Source of the DNA: Moraxella canis
GTDB lineage: Bacteria > Pseudomonadota > Gammaproteobacteria > Pseudomonadales > Moraxellaceae
Direction of reading: 5' to 3'
Assembly (NCBI RefSeq): GCF_002014965.1
Contig: NZ_MUXT01000001.1
Span: 38,127-102,126, forward strand
Length of the DNA: 64,000 bases
Positions 19,056-28,222 of the stretch are shown piece after piece; the stretch's first letter is position 1; the number at the start of each line of letters is the position of its first letter. Under the pieces are notes generated by a model. That model was not told the DNA's origin and did no database searches. It saw nothing but the letters and a program-made list of their open reading frames with translations. Made by a program: the position numbers and the translations under genes.

Positions 19056-19673
19056 TTATTTGGCTGAATCGAAGCGCTTTTGAGCTTCATCCCAGTTTAC
19101 CACTTCCCAGAACGCTTTGATATAGTCTGGGCGTTTGTTTTGGTATTTTAGGTAGTAGGCATGTTCCCACACATCCAAACCAATGATTGGGAAGCCTTTG
19201 CAGCCTGCGACCGCTTCACCCATCAATGGGCTGTCTTGGTTAGCAGTAGAAACGACTTTTAGTGAACCTTCATCCAATACTAGCCATGCCCAACCAGAAC
19301 CAAAACGGCTTGCCGCTGCTTTTTCAAATTGACGCTGAAATTCTTCAACAGAACCAAAGTCTTGCATGATCGCATCTTTTAGCGAACCGCCAAGCTCAGT
19401 GCCAGTTTTTAGGATTGTCCAAAATAGGCTGTGGTTAGCGTGTCCGCCCACATTGTTTCTTACGCCTGTTCTTTTTTCTTCAGGGATTTGGTCAAGATTT
19501 GCGATCACTTCTTCGGCTGACTTGTCTGCCCACTCAGTGCCTTCTAGCAAATCATTAGAATTATTAACATAGGTTTGATGGTGGCGTGAATGGTGAATTT
19601 CCATAGTTTCTTTATCAAAATGTGGCTCTAATGCGTCGTAGCTGTAGCCTAGCTCTGGTAGAGTAAATGCCAT
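19056..19673 (-). CDS. sodA: Superoxide dismutase, Mn type
   Basis: A 205-residue cytoplasmic superoxide dismutase of the Fe/Mn family. Metal ligands are H27 ([12 protein letters not shown]), the histidine in [10 protein letters not shown], and the D and H of [16 protein letters not shown]. The [10 protein letters not shown] form and the QDSPLM segment are those of Mn-SOD rather than Fe-SOD, but metal choice is not proven. The start at 19673 has AAGGA 7 bases upstream and gives the family opening [14 protein letters not shown]; an upstream in-frame ATG adds an unsupported 18 residues. A TATAAT hexamer on the minus strand at 19696-19701 lies only 23 bases before the start. Confidence 0.96.
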   Translation of the reverse strand: MAFTLPELGYSYDALEPHFDKETMEIHHSRHHQTYVNNSNDLLEGTEWADKSAEEVIANLDQIPEEKRTGVRNNVGGHANHSLFWTILKTGTELGGSLKDAIMQDFGSVEEFQRQFEKAAASRFGSGWAWLVLDEGSLKVVSTANQDSPLMGEAVAGCKGFPIIGLDVWEHAYYLKYQNKRPDYIKAFWEVVNWDEAQKRFDSAK

Positions 19674-19950
19674 TGCGATTTTCCTTCTTTTGTGGATTAT
19701 AAATGTCAATATAATAGGACAACTCAAAAATCATCGTCCACTATCACTATAAAGCCATCACTGGATAAATTCAAGCAAATTTACAAATTTCACAGTAATT
19801 TCATAATCGAGCAAGTTTTGGTCAAGTCACCCTTGTTTGCTGTGATTAGCCATCAAAGAATTTTCAGCTTTTGGCAGCAAAATTCCCAAACTCACCCAAA
19901 AACTGCTAAAATACCAACACACTCTCCACACTCACTATCAAGCCCACGCT

Positions 19951-20661
19951 ATGACACACATTCAAACACTGGTCAATCAAATCCATCATTATTATCGCCT
20001 GCCGCACCACACAGACACCAAGCTATCGGCTGCCTTAGATGACATTCAAGCATGGCAACGCGATCGCATTCATCGCGCCAATGCGCCTTTGTTTGATCAT
20101 CCAAAAACCGCACCGCTTGCCCATTATTTGATCGACCGCATCTATAATCATGCGACATTTGACACCATCGCCGAGCAGCTATTAACCGCAGGTAACAATG
20201 CCCTAAACGGCTCAGGCAAATTAGAAAAACTTGTACCAAAAAATGCGCTGTCGGCAGGCTTGGTCAGCGTGTCGGCTGCCATCACTGCCATGGAGCTAGA
20301 CCTTGAGCTTGCCAAGGCTTATCTTGAGCACTTTGATGGGCAGCCTTTGGATGATGAGCTGATGGGCGCACTGTATCGCAAAGTCGATGCCAAAGATGCC
20401 AGAGTTGCCCAAATTGCTGAAGTTGGACAAGTGTGCCACACCTGTTATCAAAGCTTTAATTCTTATTTTTTGTATAAAGCCTTTAAGCTTGCCAAATCCA
20501 CCGCCTACAATAACGGCTACCAAGCACTATATGACTTTATTCATGATGGCTTAAGCGCCATTCAAGCCATTGATAAAATTGAGCATTTTAGTACGCCATT
20601 CATCGAAACCGAAACCCAAATTATCGAAAAAATTCACGCCCAAATGCCGATTTTTGATTAG
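19951..20661 (+). CDS. FFLEELY-motif-like hypothetical protein
   Basis: A 236-residue helical protein without signal peptide or membrane segments. The order of features, an early WQRDRI segment, APLAHYLIDRIYNHATF in the place of the FFLEELY motif, then LEKLVPK and a helix ending ITAMELDLELA, resembles the Acinetobacter and Pseudomonas proteins named after that motif, whose function is unknown. The match is by eye and the motif itself has diverged to YLIDRIY, so the family call is tentative. It is a single gene with a weak ribosome site, located between sodA (divergent) and the ubiE operon. Confidence 0.6.
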   Translation: MTHIQTLVNQIHHYYRLPHHTDTKLSAALDDIQAWQRDRIHRANAPLFDHPKTAPLAHYLIDRIYNHATFDTIAEQLLTAGNNALNGSGKLEKLVPKNALSAGLVSVSAAITAMELDLELAKAYLEHFDGQPLDDELMGALYRKVDAKDARVAQIAEVGQVCHTCYQSFNSYFLYKAFKLAKSTAYNNGYQALYDFIHDGLSAIQAIDKIEHFSTPFIETETQIIEKIHAQMPIFD

Positions 20662-20809
20662 GTTTTATTGATTAATTATTCATATAATTAAGACATTGAG
20701 CGGATAAATTGGGTAAAAATTTGGTAAAATTTACCCAAAAATCCCTAAAAATGGTGTATTATTAACCATTGCATTGACATATTTTTGAAAATTATTTGAG
20801 CGGATCAGC

Positions 20810-21667
20810 ATGACAACCAATAGCCAAAACGACCAATTCACCAACCCAAACATCCTACCCACTGGCACCCCACAAGGTCAAAGTGAGCTACAACGCCCCC
20901 AAGGCGAAACGCCAGTCGATGACGAGACCACACATTTTGGCTACCAAACAGTGCGCAAATCAGAAAAACAAGCCAAGGTTGCTGAAGTTTTTACTTCGGT
21001 TGCGCGCAAATATGATGTGATGAATGACTTGATGAGCTTTGGTATTCATCGCTTATGGAAGCGCTATGCCATCAGCTTGACAGGCGTTAGAAGTGGTCAA
21101 AGCGTTCTTGATATCGCAGGGGGCACAGGCGATTTGGCGAAGGTATTTAGCCGCGAAGTGGGACGCTCTGGGCGCGTGGTGCTCTCTGATATTAATGAAG
21201 CGATGCTTGAAGTGGGGCGTACTCGCTTGATCAATGCAGGCTGCAATAATGTGGATTTTGTACTAGCCAATGCTGAGACGCTTGAGCCTTTTGAAGATAA
21301 CTCATTTGATTTGGTGACGATCAGCTTTGGTCTGCGTAATGTTACGGATAAAGATAAGGCACTGGCTGCCATGCACCGTGTCCTAAAGCCAGGTGGTCGT
21401 TTGCTTGTGCTTGAGTTTTCAAAGCCTGTGTTTGAGCCACTGTCCAAGGCTTACGATTTGTATTCATTCACCGCTCTGCCGATCATGGGTAAAATTGTCG
21501 CCAATGATGCCGAAAGCTATCAATATCTTGCTGAGTCGATTCGCATGCATCCTGATCAAAAAACTCTCAAGCAGATGATGGAAAATGCCGGCTTTGTCAA
21601 TTGTGATTATCATAACTTAACAGGCGGAATTGTCGCTGTCCATCGCGGATTTAAGGCGCGTTCATGA
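20810..21667 (+). CDS. ubiE: Ubiquinone/menaquinone C-methyltransferase
   Basis: SAM-dependent C-methyltransferase of ubiquinone biosynthesis, 285 residues. The SAM-binding motif I is [13 protein letters not shown], the family signature [18 protein letters not shown] lies just upstream, and [14 protein letters not shown] and the C-terminal [11 protein letters not shown] agree with UbiE. The enzyme is about 35 residues longer than the E. coli protein because of a Pro-, Gln- and Asn-rich N-terminal tail (residues 1-40) that looks disordered. The stop overlaps the ubiJ start in ATGA, so ubiE, ubiJ and ubiB form an operon as in many gammaproteobacteria. Confidence 0.96.
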   Translation: MTTNSQNDQFTNPNILPTGTPQGQSELQRPQGETPVDDETTHFGYQTVRKSEKQAKVAEVFTSVARKYDVMNDLMSFGIHRLWKRYAISLTGVRSGQSVLDIAGGTGDLAKVFSREVGRSGRVVLSDINEAMLEVGRTRLINAGCNNVDFVLANAETLEPFEDNSFDLVTISFGLRNVTDKDKALAAMHRVLKPGGRLLVLEFSKPVFEPLSKAYDLYSFTALPIMGKIVANDAESYQYLAESIRMHPDQKTLKQMMENAGFVNCDYHNLTGGIVAVHRGFKARS

Positions 21668-22311
21668 ATATGATTGGTGTGCTGTCGCTTGCGATGGGCG
21701 AAAAACTGATTAATACAGCCATCAGCTCAGATCCATCGGTGAAATCTGATCTCAAAAACTTATCAGGCAAGACCCTGCGTGTGATCATGCGGTCGCCAAG
21801 CTTGTCAATTGATATACTGTTTGGTGATGAGCGGGTGCGTTTTGAGCCTGTTTTAGAGCAGATTTTTGAGCCGCAAGGCAGCGCACCTACTTTGCCTGAT
21901 TGCACTTTGAGTGTGGATAATCCAAGCCATCTGATCTCACTGATCAAGCATCCGATGGGCAATATCCCTGTACGCGGTGATCATCACGTGTTGATGCATG
22001 CCAAAACGATGTTTGAGCAATTTCATCCTGATTTTTGTATGCAGATTGAAGGACTGATCGGACCTGACGCTACCAGTCATTTATATCTCTTAGGTAAAGA
22101 AATTACGCCCCTGTTTTCGCCTGCGGTGCAGATGGTCAAAAACTCGTTGGAGCACCTAATCACAGGTGCCGCCAATCATGATTTGATCGATCAAGACATT
22201 CACCACAAAAAACAAGAGCTGTTACGTCTTCAAAGTGAGATTGAGCGCAATCAAGCCAAATTAGAAGAAATTCAAAACGCCCTTAAGCAAAATCACTCAA
22301 AAAACCCTTAA
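21664..22311 (+). CDS. ubiJ: Ubiquinone biosynthesis accessory factor with SCP2 domain
   Basis: A 215-residue soluble factor that supports the late, lipid-handling steps of ubiquinone synthesis in the Ubi complex. The SCP2-like fold occupies roughly residues 20-130, including [12 protein letters not shown] and [12 protein letters not shown]. The C-terminal 60 residues form a predicted coiled coil ([20 protein letters not shown]). Assignment rests on this architecture and on its position between ubiE and ubiB, overlapping ubiE by 4 bases. A second SCP2 protein is encoded at 44018-44695. Confidence 0.92.
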   Translation: MNMIGVLSLAMGEKLINTAISSDPSVKSDLKNLSGKTLRVIMRSPSLSIDILFGDERVRFEPVLEQIFEPQGSAPTLPDCTLSVDNPSHLISLIKHPMGNIPVRGDHHVLMHAKTMFEQFHPDFCMQIEGLIGPDATSHLYLLGKEITPLFSPAVQMVKNSLEHLITGAANHDLIDQDIHHKKQELLRLQSEIERNQAKLEEIQNALKQNHSKNP

Positions 22312-22323
22312 TTGACCACTGAT

Positions 22324-23964
22324 ATGCTCATCACTCACCGTAAACGCCTGTTGTCGTTATACCGCATCGCAGCCAAACATCGTCTGGATACGCATTTTGC
22401 CGATGTGCCAGAATTTGCTCCCATCGCTCGTCTGCTTCGCGCGCATCCTGCCAGCTTCGGTCGCTCGCATCAGCCTTTGGGTGTCAAGCTTGCTCTTGAA
22501 GAAATGGGAACGCTGTTTTTAAAGCTTGGTCAGCTGTTATCCACCCGCTCGGATCTCTTACCGCCGCAGATCATCGCGCAGCTGTCCTTACTCCAAGATA
22601 AGGTCGCCCCATTCGACGCCAAGACAGCCATTACTGCCATTGAAGATGCCAAGCATGGATTAGGTCGTCCGATTGGTGAGCTGTTTGCACGTTTTGATGA
22701 GATTCCTTTGGCGGCAGCCAGTGTTGCACAGGTGCACACCGCCGCATTACATGATGGGCGCGAAGTGGTCGTCAAGGTTGTGCGTCCCAACATCAAAGAA
22801 GGCATCATTTCAGATTTTGAGCTGCTGCGTCAAATGGCAGCATGGGCATCTGCCCGCCTTGAGGCAGCACGCGCTGTTTATCTGATCGACGTGGTCGAGG
22901 ATTATCGCCAAATTATGCTCAATGAGCTAGATTTGACGCTTGAAGCCGCTAACAGTACCAAGATGCGTGATAATTTTACTGGCTCTCGGCTGATCTATGT
23001 GCCCGAGGTGTACGCAGCCGCTAAGCAAGTGATGGTATCTGAGCGTGTCTTTGGCGTGCCGATCTCACAGACTGACTTATTTGACGCTCTAGGCTATGAC
23101 CGCGCCGTGCTCGCCGAAAAAGGCTTGACGATATTTTTTACCCAAGTATTTCGTGATAACTTTTTTCATGCAGACATGCACCCAGGCAATATCTTTGTTG
23201 AGACCATGCCTGATGGAAGCGCTGTCGCCGCGCCGCGCTACATCGGTCTGGACTGCGCCATCATGGGTGAGCTATCCAAGGAAGATCAGCTCATCGTCGC
23301 ACGCATGCTATTATCGGTGATGAATGGTAATTACACAGCACTCGTTGATATCATCTCACAGGCAGGCTGGATCCCACCATCAGCAGATAAACACGCCCTA
23401 ATCCGCGATATGAGCCGCACAGTCTCACCGATGGTGCTAAAGCCGATTGATGAAATTGACTTTGCAGGCGTGCTGTTTGAGATTTTATCCATCGCGCGTC
23501 GTCATCGCATGAGCATCCCGCCGCAGCTTATGCTGCTACTGAAGACCTTAGTCCATGTTGAGGGGCTGGGACGTGAGCTATATCCTGATTTGGATATTTG
23601 GTCACTTGCCAAGCCGATCTTGACCAGCTGGGTCAAATCCCAACTCGATCCTGTCAAAAATATGCAGGACATTCAAGCCCATCTGCCTGAGATTTTATTA
23701 TCGTCAACAGATTTGCCTAAGATGCTACACCAAAGCCTTCAAAGTCTAGCGACCTCAGGCGCGCATCAAGATGCCATATTACGTGAGCTGCAGTCAATCC
23801 GAGCAGATGGGCTAAATGAGCGTCGCCATGATTGGATTGCTTTGGCAGGTTTTGTGATCATGCTTGGTATGGCGTGGTGGTCAGCACTGGCCATTCACTT
23901 GTATGTGGCGCCGTTGTTTTTTGTGTTGGCGTTAGGATTTGTTTTGTGGCGCGTGCTGCTATAA
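22324..23964 (+). CDS. ubiB: Ubiquinone biosynthesis kinase-like ATPase
   Basis: Atypical protein-kinase-like (ADCK/COQ8) ATPase needed for ubiquinone synthesis, about 546 residues. The KxGQ motif appears as LKLGQLLSTRSDLLPP, the Ala-rich loop as LAAASVAQVHTA, and catalytic residues lie in FHADMHPGNIFV and YIGLDCAIMG. Two C-terminal hydrophobic helices (GFVIMLGMAWWSALAIHL and the next) anchor it in the inner membrane. The ATG at 22324 is chosen; a TTG at 22312 directly after the ubiJ stop is the alternative. Ribosome-site evidence is weak for both, consistent with coupling to ubiJ. Confidence 0.95.
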   Translation: MLITHRKRLLSLYRIAAKHRLDTHFADVPEFAPIARLLRAHPASFGRSHQPLGVKLALEEMGTLFLKLGQLLSTRSDLLPPQIIAQLSLLQDKVAPFDAKTAITAIEDAKHGLGRPIGELFARFDEIPLAAASVAQVHTAALHDGREVVVKVVRPNIKEGIISDFELLRQMAAWASARLEAARAVYLIDVVEDYRQIMLNELDLTLEAANSTKMRDNFTGSRLIYVPEVYAAAKQVMVSERVFGVPISQTDLFDALGYDRAVLAEKGLTIFFTQVFRDNFFHADMHPGNIFVETMPDGSAVAAPRYIGLDCAIMGELSKEDQLIVARMLLSVMNGNYTALVDIISQAGWIPPSADKHALIRDMSRTVSPMVLKPIDEIDFAGVLFEILSIARRHRMSIPPQLMLLLKTLVHVEGLGRELYPDLDIWSLAKPILTSWVKSQLDPVKNMQDIQAHLPEILLSSTDLPKMLHQSLQSLATSGAHQDAILRELQSIRADGLNERRHDWIALAGFVIMLGMAWWSALAIHLYVAPLFFVLALGFVLWRVLL

Positions 23965-23993
23965 CCGATTGATATCAATATGAAAGGAAATTT

Positions 23994-24500
23994 ATGAGCC
24001 AAGATCTTTGGGCGCATGTTCGCACTGTTCCAGATTTTCCAAAGGCGGGTATTGAATTTTATGACATCAGCCCCCTGCTAAATCAACACCTAAATCAACT
24101 GATTGATGCATTGATTCATGCGCTGCCAAGCGAAATACTGGCGGCTACTGAGGCATTTGTTGCGATTGAGTCTCGCGGATTTGTGCTTGCAAGCCTTTTG
24201 GCCACCCGCCTTGATAAAGGGTTGATTCTCATCAGAAAGGCAGGCAAGCTTCCTCCCCCTGTCCACCGCGAAAGCTATGGTTTGGAATATGGCAGTGATA
24301 CGCTTGAAATCAGCTGCGATCTTGATGCTGCCAATGTCTTACTGGTAGATGACGTGCTTGCCACTGGCGGTACTTTGGTGGCTGCTGACAAACTATGCAA
24401 AGCGGCGGGCTTAACCACCCTTGGATCATTGGTGTTACTAGATTTGACTGAGCTACACGGTGATTTAGGTTTGGACTATTGGAGTGTTTTAAGTAAATAA
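23994..24500 (+). CDS. apt: Adenine phosphoribosyltransferase
   Basis: Purine salvage enzyme that makes AMP from adenine and PRPP, 168 residues. The PRPP-binding loop is VLLVDDVLATGGTL, the family opening is VRTVPDFPKAGIEFYDISPLL, and the FVAIESRGFVLASLLA segment binds the purine side. A GAAAGGA site lies 6 bases before the start. It follows ubiB by only 29 bases, so it may be read through from the ubi operon; a strong terminator closes the unit. Confidence 0.96.
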   Translation: MSQDLWAHVRTVPDFPKAGIEFYDISPLLNQHLNQLIDALIHALPSEILAATEAFVAIESRGFVLASLLATRLDKGLILIRKAGKLPPPVHRESYGLEYGSDTLEISCDLDAANVLLVDDVLATGGTLVAADKLCKAAGLTTLGSLVLLDLTELHGDLGLDYWSVLSK

Positions 24501-24539
24501 CCCTCCGTCAACAAAAGCCTACCAAAATCCTACCCATAA

Positions 24540-24572
24540 AAACTGCCTGTATGACGACACAGGCAGTTTTTA
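24540..24572 (+). terminator. Terminator of the ubi-apt unit
   Basis: AAACTGCCTGT (24540-24550) and ACAGGCAGTTT (24559-24569) form an 11-bp stem with an 8-base loop, followed by TT. Confidence 0.85.
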
Positions 24573-24609
24573 GTTCAGACTTTATCAACCCAGCCCTTTA
24601 TTAGCAAAT

Positions 24610-24900
24610 TTATTGCTTAAATTTTACAACCTGCTCGGCATTCGGGTAGTGATGATCATGCTCAACATCACATTCTTCACCCACCACAGAGCCATCTTCT
24701 TTTATAGGTCTATGAATATAGCCTGTGCGCTCAGTGACAGGCAAATATTCATGCTCCCAAACCATGACTGCCTGCATACAGGTTTGGCGCTGCGCATCGG
24801 TGAGCTTCTCACCATTCTCCCAACGACCAATCTCAATGGCGGTACGAAATTTATCAACAATTTCAGGCGTGAGACTATTAAGAATATCTTGTTTGTTCAT
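24610..24900 (-). CDS. DUF1315 (YeaC-like) family protein
   Basis: A 96-residue soluble protein. The segment LTPEIVDKFRTAIEIGRWENG followed by LTDAQRQTCMQAVMVWE matches the DUF1315/YeaC family, whose function is unknown. The C-terminal half is acidic and rich in His and Glu, including DVEHDHH, which might bind metal but need not. The ATG at 24900 is preferred over a TTG at 24915. The gene starts 15 bases after the nadK stop on the same strand and is probably cotranscribed with it. Confidence 0.82.
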   Translation of the reverse strand: MNKQDILNSLTPEIVDKFRTAIEIGRWENGEKLTDAQRQTCMQAVMVWEHEYLPVTERTGYIHRPIKEDGSVVGEECDVEHDHHYPNAEQVVKFKQ

Positions 24901-24915
24901 CAGTGATTTTTCCAA

Positions 24916-25890
24916 TTATTTATCAAGTGAAAACTCTTCACTATATAAATTCCAATGCAGTTTTGTACGGCAGGCTTCATAAAAACTATAACTGTTTGGA
25001 TGTAATAATAAAAGCGTCTTATCGTGCTTAGCAATCATGAGCGTTTGACCATTATCCAGCGGCGCCGACGCCTTACCATCAGCGCCAACCATCGGCTGCG
25101 TGCGGTTGTCCTTATGAATATTAATCATAATTTGGCTGCTACCAGCAACGACAAGCGGACGGCTAGACAGCGTGTGTGGATGCATCGGCACCAGACAAAT
25201 CGCGTCCAAAGTTGGGTGAATGATAGGTCCCCCTGCCGATAATGCATAGGCAGTCGAACCAGTCGGTGTCGCCACGATCAGACCATCGGCATGCTGACGA
25301 TACACTTCGTTATTATTAATTTTTAGTTTAAAATCTATGGTATGTACCGACTTGCCTGCATGTAGCACAATGTCATTGAGCGCCACATCTTCATGAATGA
25401 TTTGATCGGTAGGATTGCCATTAATGTCATTTTGAACAATTTTAAACTTAATTAAAAAGCGTTCAACAAGCCAATACTGCCCATCAAGCACTTGGATGAC
25501 TTTTTCGGTCAGCTCATCAGGATTGACATCTGCCAAAAATCCCAATCTACCACGATTAATCCCCAAAACTGGCACATCTGTACCTGCCATCACAGATGCA
25601 GCCTGAAGCATTGAGCCATCACCGCCCACCACGATGACCAAATCGCAGTGCTCGCCCATTTTTTGGCGCGGCACAATCTTAAGAGTCACCCCGTCAATTT
25701 GATCAAAGTCAATCAACATACCATCAATCGCCGCCGTCTCTGTATCGATGATGATCGATAGCTGGCGGCTCTGTAGCAGATTGATGAGCTCATTTAAGGT
25801 CTCTACAATACTGGCTTTACCTGCACGCCCCATGACGCCGATGCGCTGAAATGGTGGGCGTTTTGGGTGATTGTTGATAAAATTTGACAT
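24916..25890 (-). CDS. nadK: NAD kinase
   Basis: ATP-dependent NAD kinase producing NADP, 324 residues. The GGDG motif is VVGGDGSML (residues 88-96), the NE/D motif region lies in EDVALNDIVLHAGK, and NRGRLGFLADVNP and TGSTAYALSAGGPI are the typical family blocks. An N-terminal extension of about 20 residues and a C-terminal extension after SYSFYEACRTKLHW are slightly longer than in E. coli. It starts at the ATG at 25890, and the DUF1315 gene follows in the same direction. Confidence 0.96.
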   Translation of the reverse strand: MSNFINNHPKRPPFQRIGVMGRAGKASIVETLNELINLLQSRQLSIIIDTETAAIDGMLIDFDQIDGVTLKIVPRQKMGEHCDLVIVVGGDGSMLQAASVMAGTDVPVLGINRGRLGFLADVNPDELTEKVIQVLDGQYWLVERFLIKFKIVQNDINGNPTDQIIHEDVALNDIVLHAGKSVHTIDFKLKINNNEVYRQHADGLIVATPTGSTAYALSAGGPIIHPTLDAICLVPMHPHTLSSRPLVVAGSSQIMINIHKDNRTQPMVGADGKASAPLDNGQTLMIAKHDKTLLLLHPNSYSFYEACRTKLHWNLYSEEFSLDK

Positions 25891-26004
25891 GGCTTAGTTT
25901 GATCACAAATAATGCGTATCATACCAAAAAAACGCCTATAAGCACAACAAACGAGCCAAGCTTTGCGATTAATTTTTTTATACACAAAGTAGTGTGTGAT
26001 TAAC

Positions 26005-26033
26005 TTGACAAATTTACTTGGTTTTAAGATAAT
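26005..26033 (+). promoter_or_regulatory. Sigma70 promoter of the Bax-inhibitor-1 family gene
   Basis: TTGACA (26005-26010) and GATAAT (26028-26033) with a 17-base spacer give a near-consensus promoter 42 bases before the start at 26075. Confidence 0.7.
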
Positions 26034-26074
26034 CGGTGCTAGGTTTATATTTTGATTAATTTTAAGGAATGACT

Positions 26075-26797
26075 ATGGCTAATCCAATCGTCAGCCGCAC
26101 GACGCTCATGACTGGCGCCGTCGCCATGAGTGTGCGCGGTGTTGTGGCTAAGACGGCATTTTTGCTGAGCTTGGCAGCTGTTTCAGGATTTGGCGTATTT
26201 TTCTATGCGCTATCCATCAATTTATCGTCATCGCTATTATATGGCATGGCATTGGTTTCACTATTTGCTGGCATGGGTTTGGGATTGGCAAGCGCCATGA
26301 AGCCACACCTTGCCAAATCTCTTGCCATACCATACGCACTGATTGAAGGGGTGCTGCTTGGTGCCTTTAGTCTGATTATGTATCGCTACTACCCTACGGT
26401 GCCGCTATCGGCGCTGTCAGCGACATTCATCACCGCTGCCGTCATGCTAACCCTTTATGTGACAGGTGTAATCAAAGTCACCGAAAAATTCCGCTCTATG
26501 ATTATGTCTGCGATGATTGCGATCGGTATTTTGTATTTGGTGCAATTAGGCTTTCGTTTATTTGGCTCAAGTCTGCCGTTTTTATTTGACGGTGGTATGA
26601 TTGCCATTGGGTTTAGTATTTTTGTGATTTTTATTGCGTCGTTTAGCTTATTGCTTGATTTTGATAATGTCGAAAAAGGCACGGCTTTCGGCGTCGCGCG
26701 TGAATATGAGTGGGTGTACAGCATCGGTATTTTATCGACATTGGTTTGGATGTACATCGAATTTTTGCGTTTGATTGGTTATTTACAAGGCGACTAA
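26075..26797 (+). CDS. Bax inhibitor-1/YccA family membrane protein
   Basis: A 240-residue integral inner-membrane protein with seven predicted hydrophobic helices. The family blocks FGVFFYALSINL, VSLFAGMGLGLAS and the C-terminal SFSLLLDFDNVEKGTAFGV...EYEWVYSIGIL, with conserved aspartates, match the YccA/BI-1 (UPF0005) family, some members of which are pH-dependent calcium leak channels or FtsH modulators. The ATG at 26075 has AAGGA 6 bases upstream; the ATG at 26069 overlaps the ribosome site. It is monocistronic with a strong promoter and terminator. Confidence 0.92.
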   Translation: MANPIVSRTTLMTGAVAMSVRGVVAKTAFLLSLAAVSGFGVFFYALSINLSSSLLYGMALVSLFAGMGLGLASAMKPHLAKSLAIPYALIEGVLLGAFSLIMYRYYPTVPLSALSATFITAAVMLTLYVTGVIKVTEKFRSMIMSAMIAIGILYLVQLGFRLFGSSLPFLFDGGMIAIGFSIFVIFIASFSLLLDFDNVEKGTAFGVAREYEWVYSIGILSTLVWMYIEFLRLIGYLQGD

Positions 26798-26807
26798 TCA
26801 TCGCATC

Positions 26808-26838
26808 AAAAAACCCGCTATTGATTAGCGGGTTTTTT
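26808..26838. terminator. Bidirectional terminator after the BI-1 gene
   Basis: AAAAAACCCGCTA (26808-26820) and TAGCGGGTTTTTT (26826-26838) form a perfect 13-bp stem with a 5-base loop. It also serves the convergent hemerythrin gene. Confidence 0.9.
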
Positions 26839-26861
26839 ATCGACTGTCATGAATTAAAAAG

Positions 26862-27407
26862 TTAATAACCCAAACCCATGATCGGCACAACCAAATCTTC
26901 TTCATCGGACAGATGTCGATACAGCCATTGACCGCTGTCAGCCATTGCTTTGGCAAGTTTTTCAGCCAACGCCATATCCGCCGCTTCAGCTTGCCGAAGC
27001 TTAGCGATCAAAGCACGGATATCATGTATCTGCGCATCGATCGTGTGATGATCATTATCCAAAATGGCAAATCCGCGCGCAAGCTTGGGATGATTTTTGC
27101 GCATTCTTGGGAAGATGTGCAAATCTTCTCGTTCGTGGTGCCCTGTCAGATTTTGGTATTGGGTACTGGTTTCACGCAGTAGCCGCTGCTTGTAGCGATC
27201 CCACTGCATTCGCCCTTCCAAAAATTCAGTATTGATATAATTAAGCTCTTTTTGACCACGCCTGAGACTAAAATGCCCACCAAGCCAACTTGAAGCAGGA
27301 TGATGACTGGGCAATTGATCCCATGTCTCAGGCGGCATCAGCTCATGTAGGTACAAAAGTTCGCTGTCAAGCAAGCTCTGTTTATGAGCAGGCATAAATT
27401 GGGTCAT
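26862..27407 (-). CDS. Hemerythrin HHE domain protein
   Basis: A 181-residue cytoplasmic protein with a di-iron hemerythrin-like four-helix bundle. Candidate iron ligands are the histidines in ASSWLGGHFSL, TGHHEREDLHIFP, LDNDHHTIDAQIH and LYRHLSDEEDLVVP. Such proteins bind oxygen or nitric oxide, or take part in iron and nitrosative-stress defence (YtfE/DnrN relatives); which applies is not clear. It starts 39 bases after the DUF896 gene on the same strand, both preceded by the same TTAGGAGAA site, and it is divergent from an HxlR regulator. The ATG at 27407 is taken rather than 27410 because of ribosome-site spacing. Confidence 0.88.
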   Translation of the reverse strand: MTQFMPAHKQSLLDSELLYLHELMPPETWDQLPSHHPASSWLGGHFSLRRGQKELNYINTEFLEGRMQWDRYKQRLLRETSTQYQNLTGHHEREDLHIFPRMRKNHPKLARGFAILDNDHHTIDAQIHDIRALIAKLRQAEAADMALAEKLAKAMADSGQWLYRHLSDEEDLVVPIMGLGY

Positions 27408-27446
27408 CATCTTCTCCTAAATTGGTGCGGCAATGGGGCTTGCGGA

Positions 27447-27680
27447 TTAATTGACCAATGCACTGTGTTTTTGGGCATCGCGAAGCTTGGTTGGGGTTAT
27501 GTCATTGCCTGCTTCATCCAGTAGCGTCACTGTGCTCAGTGAGTTTAGCACTTGACCGCGGATTTGTGCCAAATAACGCTGTCTTAGCTCATCGCGTTCA
27601 CTCAGCTCATCTTGGGTTAAGCCAGTGGTTTTTGCGATACGCGCCAATTCATTGATACGATCAAGTTCTACAATCCGCAT
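27447..27680 (-). CDS. DUF896 (YnzC-like) family small protein
   Basis: A 77-residue protein with the DUF896 arrangement: a helical hairpin ELDRINELARIAKTTGLTQD followed by the DELRQRYLAQIRGQV helix and a C-terminal NDITPTKLRD. The closest well-studied relatives I know are YnzC/YneS-type proteins of Firmicutes, whose role is unclear but linked in part to the SOS operon of Bacillus. A strong AGGAG site lies 7 bases before the ATG. It is first in the two-gene unit with the hemerythrin gene, behind the promoter at 27742-27769. Confidence 0.82.
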   Translation of the reverse strand: MRIVELDRINELARIAKTTGLTQDELSERDELRQRYLAQIRGQVLNSLSTVTLLDEAGNDITPTKLRDAQKHSALVN

Positions 27681-27741
27681 TATTTTCTCCTAATTACTGC
27701 CTTTGTTCAGATTTTACTAGGCATTGTATTGATATAAGTGT

Positions 27742-27773
27742 ATTATAAGGTGTACATAGTATTTTACAAGTAC
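27742..27773 (-). promoter_or_regulatory. Promoter of the DUF896-hemerythrin unit with overlapping GTAC dyad
   Basis: On the minus strand TTGTAA (27764-27769) and TATAAT (27742-27747) lie 16 bases apart. A dyad with GTAC half-sites at 27752-27755 and 27770-27773 brackets the -35 and reaches into the spacer, on the side facing the divergent hxlR gene. HxlR-family regulators commonly bind such dyads at divergent promoters; regulation here is inferred. Confidence 0.5.
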
Positions 27774-27816
27774 GCACATTTTTTATACTAAAAATTATTT
27801 AATAAATAATTAAATT

Positions 27817-28167
27817 ATGATAAAAGAAACGAATTATGAGACTTGCTGCCCTGTGGTGACCACCCTAGACATCATCGGCGGCAAATGGAAAGTGCTGATT
27901 TTATATCATCTTAGCCAAGAGACGCGCCGATTTAATGAGCTTCAGCGTAGGCTTGGGGCTGTCACCCAACGGATGCTGACTTTACAGCTCAGAGAGCTTG
28001 AGCGTGATGGCATCGTACACCGAGAAGTGTACAATCAAGTACCGCCTAAGGTTGAGTACTCATTGACTGACTTTGGGCGCACACTACTGCCAGTCATCGA
28101 AGCGATGCACGACTGGGGGCAAACTTATGCCAAGGCATCTTGGATGCACCAAACAGCCGAAACATAA
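27817..28167 (+). CDS. HxlR family transcriptional regulator
   Basis: A 116-residue winged helix-turn-helix regulator. The core [17 protein letters not shown], the recognition region [25 protein letters not shown] and the wing [22 protein letters not shown] are those of HxlR proteins. Two adjacent cysteines near the N-terminus (ETCCP, residues 8-12) stand where redox-sensing members carry their reactive cysteine. It is divergent from the DUF896 and hemerythrin genes, the probable target, with a GTAC dyad in the shared region. The inducer is unknown. Confidence 0.92.
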   Translation: MIKETNYETCCPVVTTLDIIGGKWKVLILYHLSQETRRFNELQRRLGAVTQRMLTLQLRELERDGIVHREVYNQVPPKVEYSLTDFGRTLLPVIEAMHDWGQTYAKASWMHQTAET

Positions 28168-28193
28168 AACCTGCGCTCATCAAGGCGCAGGTT
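28166..28193 (-). terminator. Hairpin between hxlR and the copper ATPase gene
   Basis: AACCTGCGC (28168-28176) and GCGCAGGTT (28185-28193) form a 9-bp stem with an 8-base loop. A short T-run follows on the minus strand only, so it best terminates the ATPase gene. Confidence 0.6.
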
Positions 28194-28222
28194 GAGTTGA
28201 GGGCTATATTCAGGCGTTAGTA

